Part shown: in pieces, positions 7,664 to 16,357 of the stretch
Layout: each line of letters begins with the position of its first letter
Position numbering within the stretch: the first letter of the stretch is position 1
Assembly (NCBI RefSeq): GCF_016862575.1
Contig: NZ_BONF01000026.1
Location: 62,001 to 126,000, forward strand
Length of the DNA: 64,000 bases
Direction: 5' to 3'
Source: Catellatospora bangladeshensis
Lineage (GTDB): Bacteria > Actinomycetota > Actinomycetes > Mycobacteriales > Micromonosporaceae
Program-made: the position numbers and the translations under genes
Notes under the pieces: generated by a model
The model's database searches: none
What the model was told of the DNA's origin: nothing
What the model saw: the letters and a program-made list of their open reading frames with translations, nothing else

Positions 7664-8821
7664 TCAGTAGGACCGCGGCAGGCCCAGGCTGTGCTGGGCC
7701 ACGAAGTTGAGGATCATCTCGCGGCTGACCGGCGCGATCCGGCCCAGCCGTGACGCGACGAGCAGCGTGGCCAGCCCGTACTCGGTGGCCAGGCCGTTGC
7801 CGCCGTGCGTCTGGATGGCCTGGTCCACGGCCTTCACGGTGGCCTCGCCCGCCGCGTACTTGGCCATGTTCGCCGCCTCGCCCGCGGCCTGGTCGTCGCC
7901 GCTGTCGTAGAGGTACGCCGCCTCGCGGGTCATCAGCCGGGCCAGCTCGACCTCGATGTGGCTCGCCGCGAGCGGGTGGCTGATCGCCTGGTGCGCGCCG
8001 ATGGGCGGCCCCCACACGGTGCGCGTCTTGGCGTAGTCCACCGCGCGCGCCAGCGCGTAGCGGGCGATGCCCAGCGCGAACGCCGACGCCATGATGCGCT
8101 CGGGGTTGAGCCCGGCGAACAGCTGCAGCAGCCCCGCGTCGGGGTCGCCGACCAGGGCGTCGCCGGGCAGCCGCACCTCGTCGAAGAACAGGTTGTACTG
8201 CTTCTCCGGCGCGACCAGCTCCGTCGGGATCTGCGTCGCGGTGAACCCGGGCGCGTCGGTCGGCACGATGAACAGCACCGGCTTGAGCCGCCCGGTGCGC
8301 TCGTCGGCGGTGCGCCCCACGACGAGCACCGCCTCGGCCTGGTCGATGCCGGAGATGTAGGTCTTGCGGCCGGTCAGCACCCAGCCGTCCCCGTCACGCG
8401 TGGCGGTGGTCGTGAGCTTGTGCGCGTTGGACCCGGCGTCCGGCTCGGTGATCGCGAACGCGAAGATCCGGGTCCCGTCGGCCAGGCCCGGCAGCCAGCG
8501 CTGCTTCTGCTCGTCCGTGCCGAACCGGGCGATGACGGTGGCGCAGATCGCCGGGGAGACCACCATCATCAGCAGCGGGCAGCCCGCCGCGCCCAGCTCC
8601 TCGCAGACCGCGGCCAGGTCGCCGATGCCGCCGCCTCCGCCGCCGTACTCGACTGGCACGTGCACGCCGAGGTAACCGAGGCGGCCCGCCTCCTGCCACA
8701 GCTCGTCGGTCTTCTCGCCGCTGCGCGCGGTGCGCAGGTAGTAGTCGTGGCCGTACTTGCCGGCCAGGTCGGACACGGCACGGCGCAGCGCGCGGCGCTC
8801 GTCGCTCTCCAGCGGGTTCAC
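7664..8821 (-). CDS. Acyl-CoA dehydrogenase
   Basis: A 385-aa flavoprotein that introduces an alpha,beta double bond into an acyl-CoA. The GTG at 8821 overlaps the stop of the biotin carboxylase (GTGA). Family motifs are present: FAFAITEPDAGSNAHKL (flavin-binding loop), WVLTGRKTYISG, and the C-terminal QTHGGNGLATEYGLATLLVA with ASRLGRIAPVSREMILNFVA. Length is normal for the family. Its place after an AtuA-like protein and an acyl-CoA carboxylase suggests a branched or isoprenoid acyl-CoA substrate such as citronellyl-, isovaleryl- or a related CoA; the exact substrate cannot be read from the sequence. Confidence 0.92.
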   Translation of the reverse strand: MNPLESDERRALRRAVSDLAGKYGHDYYLRTARSGEKTDELWQEAGRLGYLGVHVPVEYGGGGGGIGDLAAVCEELGAAGCPLLMMVVSPAICATVIARFGTDEQKQRWLPGLADGTRIFAFAITEPDAGSNAHKLTTTATRDGDGWVLTGRKTYISGIDQAEAVLVVGRTADERTGRLKPVLFIVPTDAPGFTATQIPTELVAPEKQYNLFFDEVRLPGDALVGDPDAGLLQLFAGLNPERIMASAFALGIARYALARAVDYAKTRTVWGPPIGAHQAISHPLAASHIEVELARLMTREAAYLYDSGDDQAAGEAANMAKYAAGEATVKAVDQAIQTHGGNGLATEYGLATLLVASRLGRIAPVSREMILNFVAQHSLGLPRSY

Positions 8822-10884
8822 TCGGATGCCTCCGGGGTGGTCGGGGTGACGACGGCGAGCACCGCGCCGACCTCGACCTGGCGGCCGGTGGTCACGGGCA
8901 GGCTGGTGACGACGCCGTCGGTCGGGGCGGTGATCTCGTGCTGCATCTTCATGGCCTCCAGCCACAGCAGCGGCTGGCCGGCGGTGACCCGGTCGCCCTC
9001 GGCGACGGCGACGCGGATGACCGCGCCCGGCAACGGCGCGAGCAGCGACCCGGTCGCCACCTGCGCCTCCGGCTCGGGGAAGCGCTCGACCGGCCGCAGC
9101 GCGACCGGCCCGAGCACCGAGTCCACGCACACCAGGCCGTCGAAGGCGGCGACGTCGAAGGCATACCGGACCGGCCCCCGCGACAGCTCGACCCGCGCCG
9201 GGCCGACGTCTCCGGCGGTCAGGCCCTCATCGAGGTGTACGCCACCACGCCCGCCCCGGTACGCCACGTCGATCCGCCCGCACGGTGCCTGGTAGGAGCG
9301 CGTCTGCGCGGCCGAGGCGACGTTGCGCCAGGCGCTCGGCAGTCCCGCGCCGGCCGTCGCCGCCGCGCGCTCGGCGGCGGAGGCGGCCAGCGCCGCCGCG
9401 ACGGCGGACAGCCGCTGCGCGTCCTCGTCGGCCAGCGGCTTGGCCAGCTCGTCCAGCCCGTGCCGGTCGAAGAACGCGGTGTCGGTCTCCCCCGCCAGGA
9501 AGGCCGGGTGCCGCAGCACGTTGACCAGCAGATCCCGGTTCGTCACCAGCCCGTGCACCCGCGCCCCGGCCAGCGCCGACGCCAGCGCTCGCGCGGCCTG
9601 CTCCCGCGTCGGCGCCCACACGATCACCTTCGCCAGCATCGGGTCGTAGTACGACGTCACGACATCCCCGGACGCCACGCCACTGTCCACCCGCACCACC
9701 ACGCCCGCCGCGCGTCCGGCGATCGCGCCCTGCAATTTCGGGGAAACTGCAGCATCCGGGGCCGGAGTTCGTGCAGTTTCCCCGAAACCGCCGACCAAGC
9801 CAACGGCGGAGCCGAACTCGGTGGTGGTGGCGGGGAGGGTGAAGGTGTGGAGGGGGCCGGTCTGGGGGCGCCAGGTGTGGGCGGGGTCCTCGGCGTAGAG
9901 GCGGACCTCGATGGCGTGGCCGGTCATCGCGGGCGGGTTGGGTGGGAGGGCGGCGCCCTCGGCGACGTCGAGTTGCAGGGCGACCAGGTCGAGGCCGGTG
10001 ACGAGTTCGGTGACGGGGTGCTCGACCTGGAGGCGGGTGTTCATCTCCAGGAAGTGGAACGCGCCGTCGGTGCTCGCGAGGAACTCGACGGTGCCCGCGC
10101 CGACGTAGCCGATCGCGGCCGCGGCGGCGGTGGCCGCGTGCTGCAGCCGTTCCCGCATCGCGGTGTCGACCAGCGGGGACGGGGCCTCCTCGACGACCTT
10201 CTGGTGGCGGCGCTGGATGGAGCACTCGCGCTCGCCCAGCGCCCACACGGTGCCGTGCGTGTCGGCCATGACCTGCACCTCGATGTGCCGGCCGGTGGCC
10301 AGGTACGGCTCGCAGAACACCGTCGGGTCGCCGAACGCGGTCGCCGCCTCGGCGCGGGCCGCCTCGACCTGGCCGGGCAGCTCGGCGAGGGTGCGCACCA
10401 CCCGCATGCCCCGGCCGCCGCCGCCCGCCGACGCCTTGATCAGCACCGGGAGGTCGGCCTCGGTGACCGCGGCCGGGTCGAGTTCGGGCAGCACGGGCAC
10501 GCCCGCGGCGGCCATCAGCTTCTTCGACGCGATCTTCGAGCCCATCGCGTCGATCGCCTCGGGCGTGGGCCCGACCCAGGTCAGCCCCGCGTCGAGCACG
10601 GCCTGCGCGAACGCGGCGTTCTCGGACAGGAAGCCGTAGCCGGGGTGCACCGCGTCGGCGCCCGCCGCCCGCGCGGCCTCGATGAGCAGGTCGGCGCGCA
10701 GGTACGTCTCGGCGGCGGTGACGCCGGGCAGGCGTACCACGACGTCGGCCTCGCGGGCGTGCGGCGCGCGGGCGTCGGCGTCGGAGTAGACGGCGACGGT
10801 GGTGATGCCGCGCTCGCGGCACGTGCGGAAGACCCGGCGGGCGATCTCGCCCCGGTTGGCGACCAGCAGTCTCTTGATCATCAT
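8818..10884 (-). CDS. Acyl-CoA carboxylase alpha subunit (biotin carboxylase + BCCP) with in-frame palindromic insertion
   Basis: A 688-aa protein starting MMIKRLLVANRGEIARRVFR. It has the biotin carboxylase fold (HPGYGFLSENAAFAQAV), the ATP-grasp loop (IKASAGGGGRGMRVV), and the biotin attachment site EAMKMQHE with Lys646 near the C-terminus. It would carboxylate biotin and deliver CO2 to the beta subunit next door, acting on acetyl/propionyl- or methylcrotonyl/geranyl-CoA-like substrates. Between FTLPATTTEFGSAVG and VVVRVDSGVASGDVVTS about 34 residues (roughly 360-393) appear inserted, coded by DNA containing a 16-bp perfect inverted repeat. The insertion is in frame, so the enzyme may still work. 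It sits 2 bp after the beta subunit. Confidence 0.92.
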   Translation of the reverse strand: MMIKRLLVANRGEIARRVFRTCRERGITTVAVYSDADARAPHAREADVVVRLPGVTAAETYLRADLLIEAARAAGADAVHPGYGFLSENAAFAQAVLDAGLTWVGPTPEAIDAMGSKIASKKLMAAAGVPVLPELDPAAVTEADLPVLIKASAGGGGRGMRVVRTLAELPGQVEAARAEAATAFGDPTVFCEPYLATGRHIEVQVMADTHGTVWALGERECSIQRRHQKVVEEAPSPLVDTAMRERLQHAATAAAAAIGYVGAGTVEFLASTDGAFHFLEMNTRLQVEHPVTELVTGLDLVALQLDVAEGAALPPNPPAMTGHAIEVRLYAEDPAHTWRPQTGPLHTFTLPATTTEFGSAVGLVGGFGETARTPAPDAAVSPKLQGAIAGRAAGVVVRVDSGVASGDVVTSYYDPMLAKVIVWAPTREQAARALASALAGARVHGLVTNRDLLVNVLRHPAFLAGETDTAFFDRHGLDELAKPLADEDAQRLSAVAAALAASAAERAAATAGAGLPSAWRNVASAAQTRSYQAPCGRIDVAYRGGRGGVHLDEGLTAGDVGPARVELSRGPVRYAFDVAAFDGLVCVDSVLGPVALRPVERFPEPEAQVATGSLLAPLPGAVIRVAVAEGDRVTAGQPLLWLEAMKMQHEITAPTDGVVTSLPVTTGRQVEVGAVLAVVTPTTPEASE
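9736..9787. repeat. Palindromic mini-element inside the biotin carboxylase gene
   Basis: TTTCGGGGAAACTGCA (9736-9751) and its exact complement TGCAGTTTCCCCGAAA (9772-9787) flank 20 nt. It lies in a stretch of coding sequence that has no counterpart in the usual family sequence. Confidence 0.75.
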
Positions 10885-10886
10885 GC

Positions 10887-12482
10887 CTACATCCGGAAAA
10901 CGCCGTAGGGACCCGGGCCCGGGTCGGGAGCGGACTGCACCGCGGACAGGCACATGCCCAGCACGGTGCGGGTGTCGCGGGGGTCGATCACGCCGTCGTC
11001 GTAGCCGAGGCCGGACAGCACCATGGGCAGCGACTCGGCCTCGATCTGGTTCTCCACCATGGTCCGCACGACGGTGTCGGCGTCCTCGTCATAGGGTCGC
11101 CCGGCCGCCGCCGCGGACTGCCGCGCCACGATCGACAGCACGCCCGCGAGCTGCGCCCCGCCCATCACCGCCGACTTCGCCGACGGCCACGCGAACAGGA
11201 AGCGCGGGTCGTACGCCCGCCCGCACATGCCGTAGTGCCCGGCGCCGTAGGACGCTCCGATCAGGACCGAGATGTGCGGCACGGTGCTGTTGGACACCGC
11301 ATTGATCATCATCGCGCCGTGCTTGATGATGCCGCCCTGCTCGTAGTCCTTGCCGACCATGTAGCCGGTCGTGTTGTGCAGGAACACCAGCGGGGTGCGC
11401 GTCTGGTTGGCGAGCTGGATGAACTGCGCAGCCTTCTGCGACTCGGCGCTGAACAGCACGCCGCGCGCGTTGGCCAGGATGCCGACGGGGAAGCCGTGCA
11501 CGCTGGCCCAGCCGGTGGCCAGGCTGGCGCCGTACTCGGGCTTGAACTCGTCGAAGCGGGAGCCGTCGACGACGCGGGCGATCACCTCGCGCGGGTCGAA
11601 CGGCACGCGCAGGTCCGGCGGCACGATGCCGAGCAGCTCCTCGGCGTCGAACAGCGGCTCGCCGGGGTGCGGCGACGGGGCCGCGCCGAGCTTGCGCCAG
11701 CGCAGCGACGCGACGATACGGCGGCCCATGCCGATGGCCTGCACCTCGTCGTCGGCGAGGTAGTCGGCCAGGCCGGAGACGCGGGCGTGCATGGCCGCCC
11801 CGCCCAGCGACTCCTCGTCGGCGTCCTCCCCGGTGGCCATCTTGACCAGCGGCGGTCCGGCCAGGAACACCTGCGACCGCTCCTTGATCATCACGACGTG
11901 GTCGCTCATGCCGGGCACGTACGCCCCGCCGGCCGTCGAATTGCCGAACACCAGCGTGACCGTGGGGATGCCCGCCGCGCTCAGCCGGGTCAGGTCGCGG
12001 AACAGCCGCCCGCCGGGAATGAAGATGTCCTTCTGGCTCTGCAGGTCCGCGCCGCCCGACTCGACCAGGTTGATCAGCGGCAGCCGGTTCTCCCGGGCGA
12101 TGTCCATCGCCCGCAGCGTCTTGCGCAGCGTGTACGGATTGGACGCGCCACCGCGCACCGTCGGGTCGTTCGCGATGATCATGCACTCGGTGTTCTCGAC
12201 GACACCGATCGCGGTCACCACGCTCGCCCCGACCGGGTAGTCGGTGCCGTAGGCGGCCAGCGCCGACAGCTCCAGCAGCGGCGAATCCCGGTCCACCAGC
12301 AGCTCGATGCGCTCGCGCGGCAGCAGCTTGCCCCGGTCGTGATGCCGCTTGACGTACTTCGGCCCGCCCCCGGCCAGCGCCTTGGCATGCTCGGCGTCCA
12401 GCGCGGCGAGCTTGCCCAGCAGCGCGTCGCGGTTGCCGGTGTACGCGGCCGCGCCGGTGTCCAGCGTGGAACGGAGGATCAC
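10887..12482 (-). CDS. Acyl-CoA carboxylase beta (carboxyltransferase) subunit
   Basis: A 531-aa carboxyltransferase. The GTG at 12482 overlaps the AtuA-like stop (GTGA) and gives MILRSTLDTGAAAYTGNRDA. Family features are KLLPRERIELLVD, the acyl-CoA site region LVESGGADLQSQKDIFIPGG, FGNSTAGGAYVPGMSDH and, in the C-terminal half, GYMVGKDYEQGGIIKHGAMM with LIGASYGAGHYGMCGRAYDP. These match methylcrotonyl/geranyl-CoA-type beta subunits more than the acetyl/propionyl-CoA type, and that assignment is from memory. It works with the alpha subunit encoded immediately downstream. Confidence 0.92.
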   Translation of the reverse strand: MILRSTLDTGAAAYTGNRDALLGKLAALDAEHAKALAGGGPKYVKRHHDRGKLLPRERIELLVDRDSPLLELSALAAYGTDYPVGASVVTAIGVVENTECMIIANDPTVRGGASNPYTLRKTLRAMDIARENRLPLINLVESGGADLQSQKDIFIPGGRLFRDLTRLSAAGIPTVTLVFGNSTAGGAYVPGMSDHVVMIKERSQVFLAGPPLVKMATGEDADEESLGGAAMHARVSGLADYLADDEVQAIGMGRRIVASLRWRKLGAAPSPHPGEPLFDAEELLGIVPPDLRVPFDPREVIARVVDGSRFDEFKPEYGASLATGWASVHGFPVGILANARGVLFSAESQKAAQFIQLANQTRTPLVFLHNTTGYMVGKDYEQGGIIKHGAMMINAVSNSTVPHISVLIGASYGAGHYGMCGRAYDPRFLFAWPSAKSAVMGGAQLAGVLSIVARQSAAAAGRPYDEDADTVVRTMVENQIEAESLPMVLSGLGYDDGVIDPRDTRTVLGMCLSAVQSAPDPGPGPYGVFRM

Positions 12483-14221
12483 AGCAGCTCCTCGGGAATG
12501 TCGACGTACCGGGACCGCAGCCACTCGCCCAGCCCCTTGCCCTGCGGATCGAACCGGGTGCCCGCCGAGACCCCGTCCCCGAGCAGCCCCTCCACCACGA
12601 AGTTCACCGCCCGCAGATTCGGCAGCAGATACCTGCTCACCGGCAGCCCCGCCGCCTCCGGCAGCAGCCGCACCAGCTCCTTCTCATCCAGCACCGCCAC
12701 CAGCCACGCGTAGGCCGCATCACCGCGTACCCACACCCCGATGTTCGCGGTGCCGCCCTTGTCCCCACTCCTTGCCCCCGCCACCAGGCCCAACGGCCGC
12801 GAAAGGAAGGGCACCTTCTTATCGTTTTCCGTAGTAGAAGGTGCCCTTCTTAACGGCTCGCTGCGCACGGCCGCGGCATCGTCGGCAGGCGCCGCCGCGG
12901 TGCCGGTGGGGGCGATCGGGTGTTCGGTGCCGTCGGGCAGGACCACGGTGTGTGGGACCTGGCCGGCTGGCACGAGGGCCGAGGTGAAGACGCCGAACGG
13001 GGTACCGTCGCCGGGCGGGGCGAGCATGGTGAAGCCGGGGTAGCTCGCCAGCGCCAGCTCGACGGCTGCGCCGCTGAAGGCGCGGCCGACGACGCTCGGA
13101 TCGGGGTCCTTCACCGTCGCGTGCAGCAGGGCGCTGGCCTCCTCCTGCCCGGCCGCGTCGGCGTGATCGGTGCGGGCCAGCCGCCAGACCAGCTCCTGCG
13201 GTGCCCGGCGCAGCCCGGCGGTGAGCTGCTCGCGGGCCAGCGCCGCCTTGGCCTCGACGTCGAGGCCGGTGAGCACGAACGTGACGTCGTTGCGGAACCC
13301 GCCGAGCGTGTTCAGGCCGACCTTCACCGTGTCCGGCGGCGCCTCACCGCGTACCCCCGTGATCCGCACCCGGTCCGGGCCGTCCTCGGCCAGGGTGACC
13401 GTGTCGAGCCGGGCGACCACGTCGGGGCCGAGGTAGCGCGGGGTGTCCACCTCGTACAGCAGCTGGGCGGTGACGGTGCCGGTGTTCACCACCCCGCCCG
13501 TACCGGGGTGCTTGGTGATCACGCTGGTGCCGTCGGCGTACACCTCCGCCAGCGGGAACCCCGGCCGGCCGATGCTGTGCTCGGTGAAGAACGCGTAGTT
13601 GCCGCCCGTCGCCTGCGCGCCGCACTCGATGACGTGCCCGGCCACGACGGCTCCCGCAAGCGCGTCGAAGTCGTCGCGGGTCCAGCCGAAGTGCGCCGCG
13701 GCAGGCCCGACGACCAGCGACGCGTCGGTGACCCGCCCGGTGACCACGATGTCTGCGCCCTCGGTCAGCGCGTGCGCGATGCCCCACGCGCCGAGGTACG
13801 CGTTGGCGGCCAGCGGCTGCCCGAGTCCCAGCTCATCGGCGCGCCCGAGCAGGTCGTCGCCGATGACGTACGCGATGCGCGGGCTCAGCCCGAGCCGCCC
13901 GGCCAGCGCGCCGACCGCCCCGGCGAGCCCGGCCGGGTTGAGCCCGCCCGCGTTGGCGACGATCTTCACGCCGCGCTCCAGCGCGTCGCCGAGGCACTGC
14001 TCCAGCTGCTTCAGAAACGTCTTGGCGTATCCGGTGGCCGGGTCCTTCATCCGGTCCCGGGCGAGGATCAGCATGGTCAGCTCGGCCAGGTAGTCGCCGG
14101 TCAGCACGTCGACCGGCCCGCCATCGAGCATCTCGCGCATGGCGGACAGCCGGTCGCCGTAGAACCCCGACACGTTCGCGATGCGCAGCGGAGCGCGCCC
14201 GGTGCCGCCCGTTTCGCTCAT
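12479..14221 (-). CDS. AtuA-like protein (DUF1446 family) with in-frame palindromic insertion
   Basis: A 580-aa protein of the acyclic terpene utilisation AtuA / DUF1446 family: LRIANVSGFYGDRLSAMREM at the start, then DVLTGDYLAELTMLILARDR, ECGAQATGGNYAFFTEHS and a C-terminal AtuA-like domain GLVAGARSGDKGGTANIGVW. AtuA is required for citronellol/geraniol degradation in Pseudomonas, but its reaction is not well defined. Residues about 455-475 (EPLRRAPSTTENDKKVPFLS) lie in the linker before the last domain and are coded by a palindromic repeat. The gene is the second of the operon; its start at 14221 is 53 bp after the TIGR03084 stop. Confidence 0.88.
   Translation of the reverse strand: MSETGGTGRAPLRIANVSGFYGDRLSAMREMLDGGPVDVLTGDYLAELTMLILARDRMKDPATGYAKTFLKQLEQCLGDALERGVKIVANAGGLNPAGLAGAVGALAGRLGLSPRIAYVIGDDLLGRADELGLGQPLAANAYLGAWGIAHALTEGADIVVTGRVTDASLVVGPAAAHFGWTRDDFDALAGAVVAGHVIECGAQATGGNYAFFTEHSIGRPGFPLAEVYADGTSVITKHPGTGGVVNTGTVTAQLLYEVDTPRYLGPDVVARLDTVTLAEDGPDRVRITGVRGEAPPDTVKVGLNTLGGFRNDVTFVLTGLDVEAKAALAREQLTAGLRRAPQELVWRLARTDHADAAGQEEASALLHATVKDPDPSVVGRAFSGAAVELALASYPGFTMLAPPGDGTPFGVFTSALVPAGQVPHTVVLPDGTEHPIAPTGTAAAPADDAAAVRSEPLRRAPSTTENDKKVPFLSRPLGLVAGARSGDKGGTANIGVWVRGDAAYAWLVAVLDEKELVRLLPEAAGLPVSRYLLPNLRAVNFVVEGLLGDGVSAGTRFDPQGKGLGEWLRSRYVDIPEELL
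12806..12849. repeat. Palindromic mini-repeat inside the AtuA-like gene
   Basis: Arms GAAGGGCACCTTCT (12806-12819) and AGAAGGTGCCCTTC (12836-12849) flank 16 nt. I recall similar GAAGGGCACCTTCT-type repeats as abundant and intergenic in Micromonosporaceae; here the copy is read through as an in-frame linker. Confidence 0.75.
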
Positions 14222-14273
14222 GCCCCCACCTCGGCGTGCTCGGCGCCGCGACAGGGCGGCACGGTCTGCTCGG

Positions 14274-15179
14274 TCATCGCGTCACCGCGTCCCGCCCCGC
14301 CCGGTCCTCCGAGTCGGCCTGGTCTTCCCGGTCAGCGTCGTGGGCCTGGTCGGCCCGGTCGGCCTCGTGGGCCTGGTCAGCCTGGTCGCGGCTTTGCGGA
14401 GCGCGCCCGGTGCCGGGGGGCCCGGCGAAGGCCTGGGCGATGTCCAGCCAGCGGTCGGCGTCCGGCCCTTCGGCCCGCAGCGCCAGATCGGCGCGGTGGC
14501 GGCGCTGGGTGACCAGCAGGCAGAAGTCCAGGGCCGGGCCGGTGACCCGCTGCGCGGCGTCGTCCGGACCCCAGGTCCAAAGCTCCCCGTCCGGCGCGGT
14601 GAGCACGACGTGGAACGGCTCGGCGGGCGCGTCGAGCCCGTTGGCGGCATACGCGAAGTCGCGGGTGCGTACGCCGAGGTGGGCGATGTGGCGCAGCCGG
14701 GCGGTGGGTTCGCGGACGACCCGGAGGGTGTCGGCGAGATCCTGGCCGTGGGCCCAGGTCTCCATGATCCGGGCGGTCGCCATGGACGCCGCGCTCATCG
14801 GCGGCCCGTACCAGGGCAGCCGCACCCCTGGCGGCACGGCGGCGAGCGCGGCGCGCAGCGCGGCCCGGCCTCGCCGCCAGCGGGCCAGCAGCTGCTCGGG
14901 CGGCAGCACGGCCAGCTCCTGGGCGCCGGCGTCGACGAAGCGCAGCGGGTCGGGCGAGTTCGCGAGGTCGAGCAGGGCCTGCTGGAAGCCGTCGGTGTCG
15001 GTCGCGGCGAGCAGGCTGCGCTCGTCGGTCCACAGCAGATGCGCGATCTGGTGGGCGACGGTCCAGCCGGCCGCGGGCGTGGGCGCCGCCCAGCGGTCCG
15101 CGGGCAGGTCCGCCACGAGGCGGTCGGCGTCGGCGCTCTCGGCGTCCAGCTCGGTAAGCAGTGCCTCGATGTCGGCCAT
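14274..15179 (-). CDS. TIGR03084 family protein (DinB/MDMPI fold) with a repetitive acidic tail
   Basis: A 301-aa protein. The N-terminal part [20 protein letters not shown] followed by [14 protein letters not shown], the [14 protein letters not shown] motif and the C-terminal wHTH-like region fit the TIGR03084 family. These are DinB-fold proteins with conserved His that may bind metal, like mycothiol-dependent enzymes. The last about 38 residues are a degenerate D-Q-A/D-R-A repeat ([20 protein letters not shown]) coded by a tandem repeat in 14277-14395. As the first gene of the operon it may be an accessory catabolic enzyme, but the role is unknown. Confidence 0.82.
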   Translation of the reverse strand: MADIEALLTELDAESADADRLVADLPADRWAAPTPAAGWTVAHQIAHLLWTDERSLLAATDTDGFQQALLDLANSPDPLRFVDAGAQELAVLPPEQLLARWRRGRAALRAALAAVPPGVRLPWYGPPMSAASMATARIMETWAHGQDLADTLRVVREPTARLRHIAHLGVRTRDFAYAANGLDAPAEPFHVVLTAPDGELWTWGPDDAAQRVTGPALDFCLLVTQRRHRADLALRAEGPDADRWLDIAQAFAGPPGTGRAPQSRDQADQAHEADRADQAHDADREDQADSEDRAGRDAVTR

Positions 15180-15229
15180 GCGCGCTCCTCCCGCTGTCAG
15201 TCCCACCCTTCCGCCGCGCCACAAAAAAG

Positions 15230-15243
15230 TCAAGCGCGCTTGA
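15230..15243. promoter_or_regulatory. Perfect 14-bp palindrome, candidate TetR operator
   Basis: TCAAGCGCGCTTGA lies in the divergent region between the catabolic operon (start 15179) and the lipase-like gene (start 15343), with A/T-rich flanks (AAAAAAG and TTTCTTT). The form and position fit an operator for the TetR regulator at 7032-7643. Binding is inferred. Confidence 0.55.
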
Positions 15244-15342
15244 TTTCTTTCTGGCACACCCGATGTATTGACGCACGCCACGGCCGTGCCCCTTAATCCA
15301 ACGCAAGGAAACGTCGTTTCGTTGATGGAAACAGGAGGCACC

Positions 15343-16311
15343 GTGATCCGTCGCGCCGCCCTCGTCCTCGCCCTCGCCGCCACACTCGCCGCCGCACCCG
15401 CCGCCACCGCCACGGCGGCCGCGCCCGGGGTCGTCGAGGTCAGCAACACCGTCGACATCCGCTGCGCCTTCTACACGATGCGGGCGAACGCCGACTGGTA
15501 CTTCCCGTCCGGCACCCCGCGTGGGCTGGTCTACCTCCAGCACGGGTTCTCCCGCAGCAACGGGAACATGCAGGACCTCGCCGAGCACTATGCTGCCGCG
15601 GGCTTCGTCGTGTTCGCGCCGACGCTGCCGTCGGCGAACCTCTACGGCTGCACCGTGAACAACATCGGCAACAACACCGACTTCCTCAACAACGTCGCCG
15701 ACCTGCTCGGCAAGGCGACCGACCCCACCGACAAGCTCGGGCGCAGCTTCGCCGACGCCCGCACGAAGGCCGGCCGGGCCGGGCTGGGCCTGCCCACCAC
15801 GTACGTCCTGTCCGGGCACTCCGCGGGCGGCGAGGTCGCGTCCTACGTCGCCAACCGGCTGCGCACCACCTATCCGGCCCAGTTCGGCCGGGTGAAGGCG
15901 CTGGTGCTGCTCGACCCGGTCAAGTCGCCGGTCGGCTCCAGCACCGTCGACGCGTTCCGGGGGCTGCGCACCACCGGCCTGCCCATGTACGCGATCTCGT
16001 CGCCGCCGTACCTGGCCAACAGCGACGCCAGCGGCACCGTGGCGCTGACCAGCGAGGTGCCGCGCCCGTTCCTCGGCGTACGGCTGACCAGCGGCTGCCA
16101 CTGCGACGCCGAGGGCGGCAGCACCGACGGCCTGTGCACGCTCACCTCGGGCACACCGCAGGCGAAGAACGTGACCGCGCTGCAGACCCTGGCCGTGGCC
16201 TGGGCCGTGGACGGGGCCGCCGGGAGCACGACCCCGACCTACTACCCGGGCGGCGCCTACTACGACGGCCTGCTCGCCTCGGGCACGACGCAGACCCTGT
16301 CCGGCGTGTAG
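15343..16311 (+). CDS. Secreted alpha/beta hydrolase (lipase/esterase-like)
   Basis: A 322-aa exported hydrolase. The GTG at 15343 follows AGGAGG and gives a Sec signal peptide ([20 protein letters not shown], cleavage likely near ATATAAA-PG). The mature part has [20 protein letters not shown] (oxyanion loop), the nucleophile elbow [20 protein letters not shown], an Asp in [15 protein letters not shown] and Cys pairs that may form disulfides (SGCHCD, DGLCT). It resembles chlorophyllase/PHB-depolymerase-like secreted lipases. It diverges from the acyl-CoA catabolic operon, so it could release an ester substrate for that pathway; this link is inference. Confidence 0.85.
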   Translation: MIRRAALVLALAATLAAAPAATATAAAPGVVEVSNTVDIRCAFYTMRANADWYFPSGTPRGLVYLQHGFSRSNGNMQDLAEHYAAAGFVVFAPTLPSANLYGCTVNNIGNNTDFLNNVADLLGKATDPTDKLGRSFADARTKAGRAGLGLPTTYVLSGHSAGGEVASYVANRLRTTYPAQFGRVKALVLLDPVKSPVGSSTVDAFRGLRTTGLPMYAISSPPYLANSDASGTVALTSEVPRPFLGVRLTSGCHCDAEGGSTDGLCTLTSGTPQAKNVTALQTLAVAWAVDGAAGSTTPTYYPGGAYYDGLLASGTTQTLSGV

Positions 16312-16317
16312 CCGAGC

Positions 16318-16357
16318 AGCCCGGACGGCGCGGCCCTCCCGCCGCGCCGTCCGGGCT
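16318..16357. terminator. Bidirectional hairpin
   Basis: A 17-bp perfect inverted repeat (AGCCCGGACGGCGCGGC and its complement) with a 6-nt loop between convergent genes; its right arm touches the stop codon of the YchJ-like gene. Confidence 0.85.
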
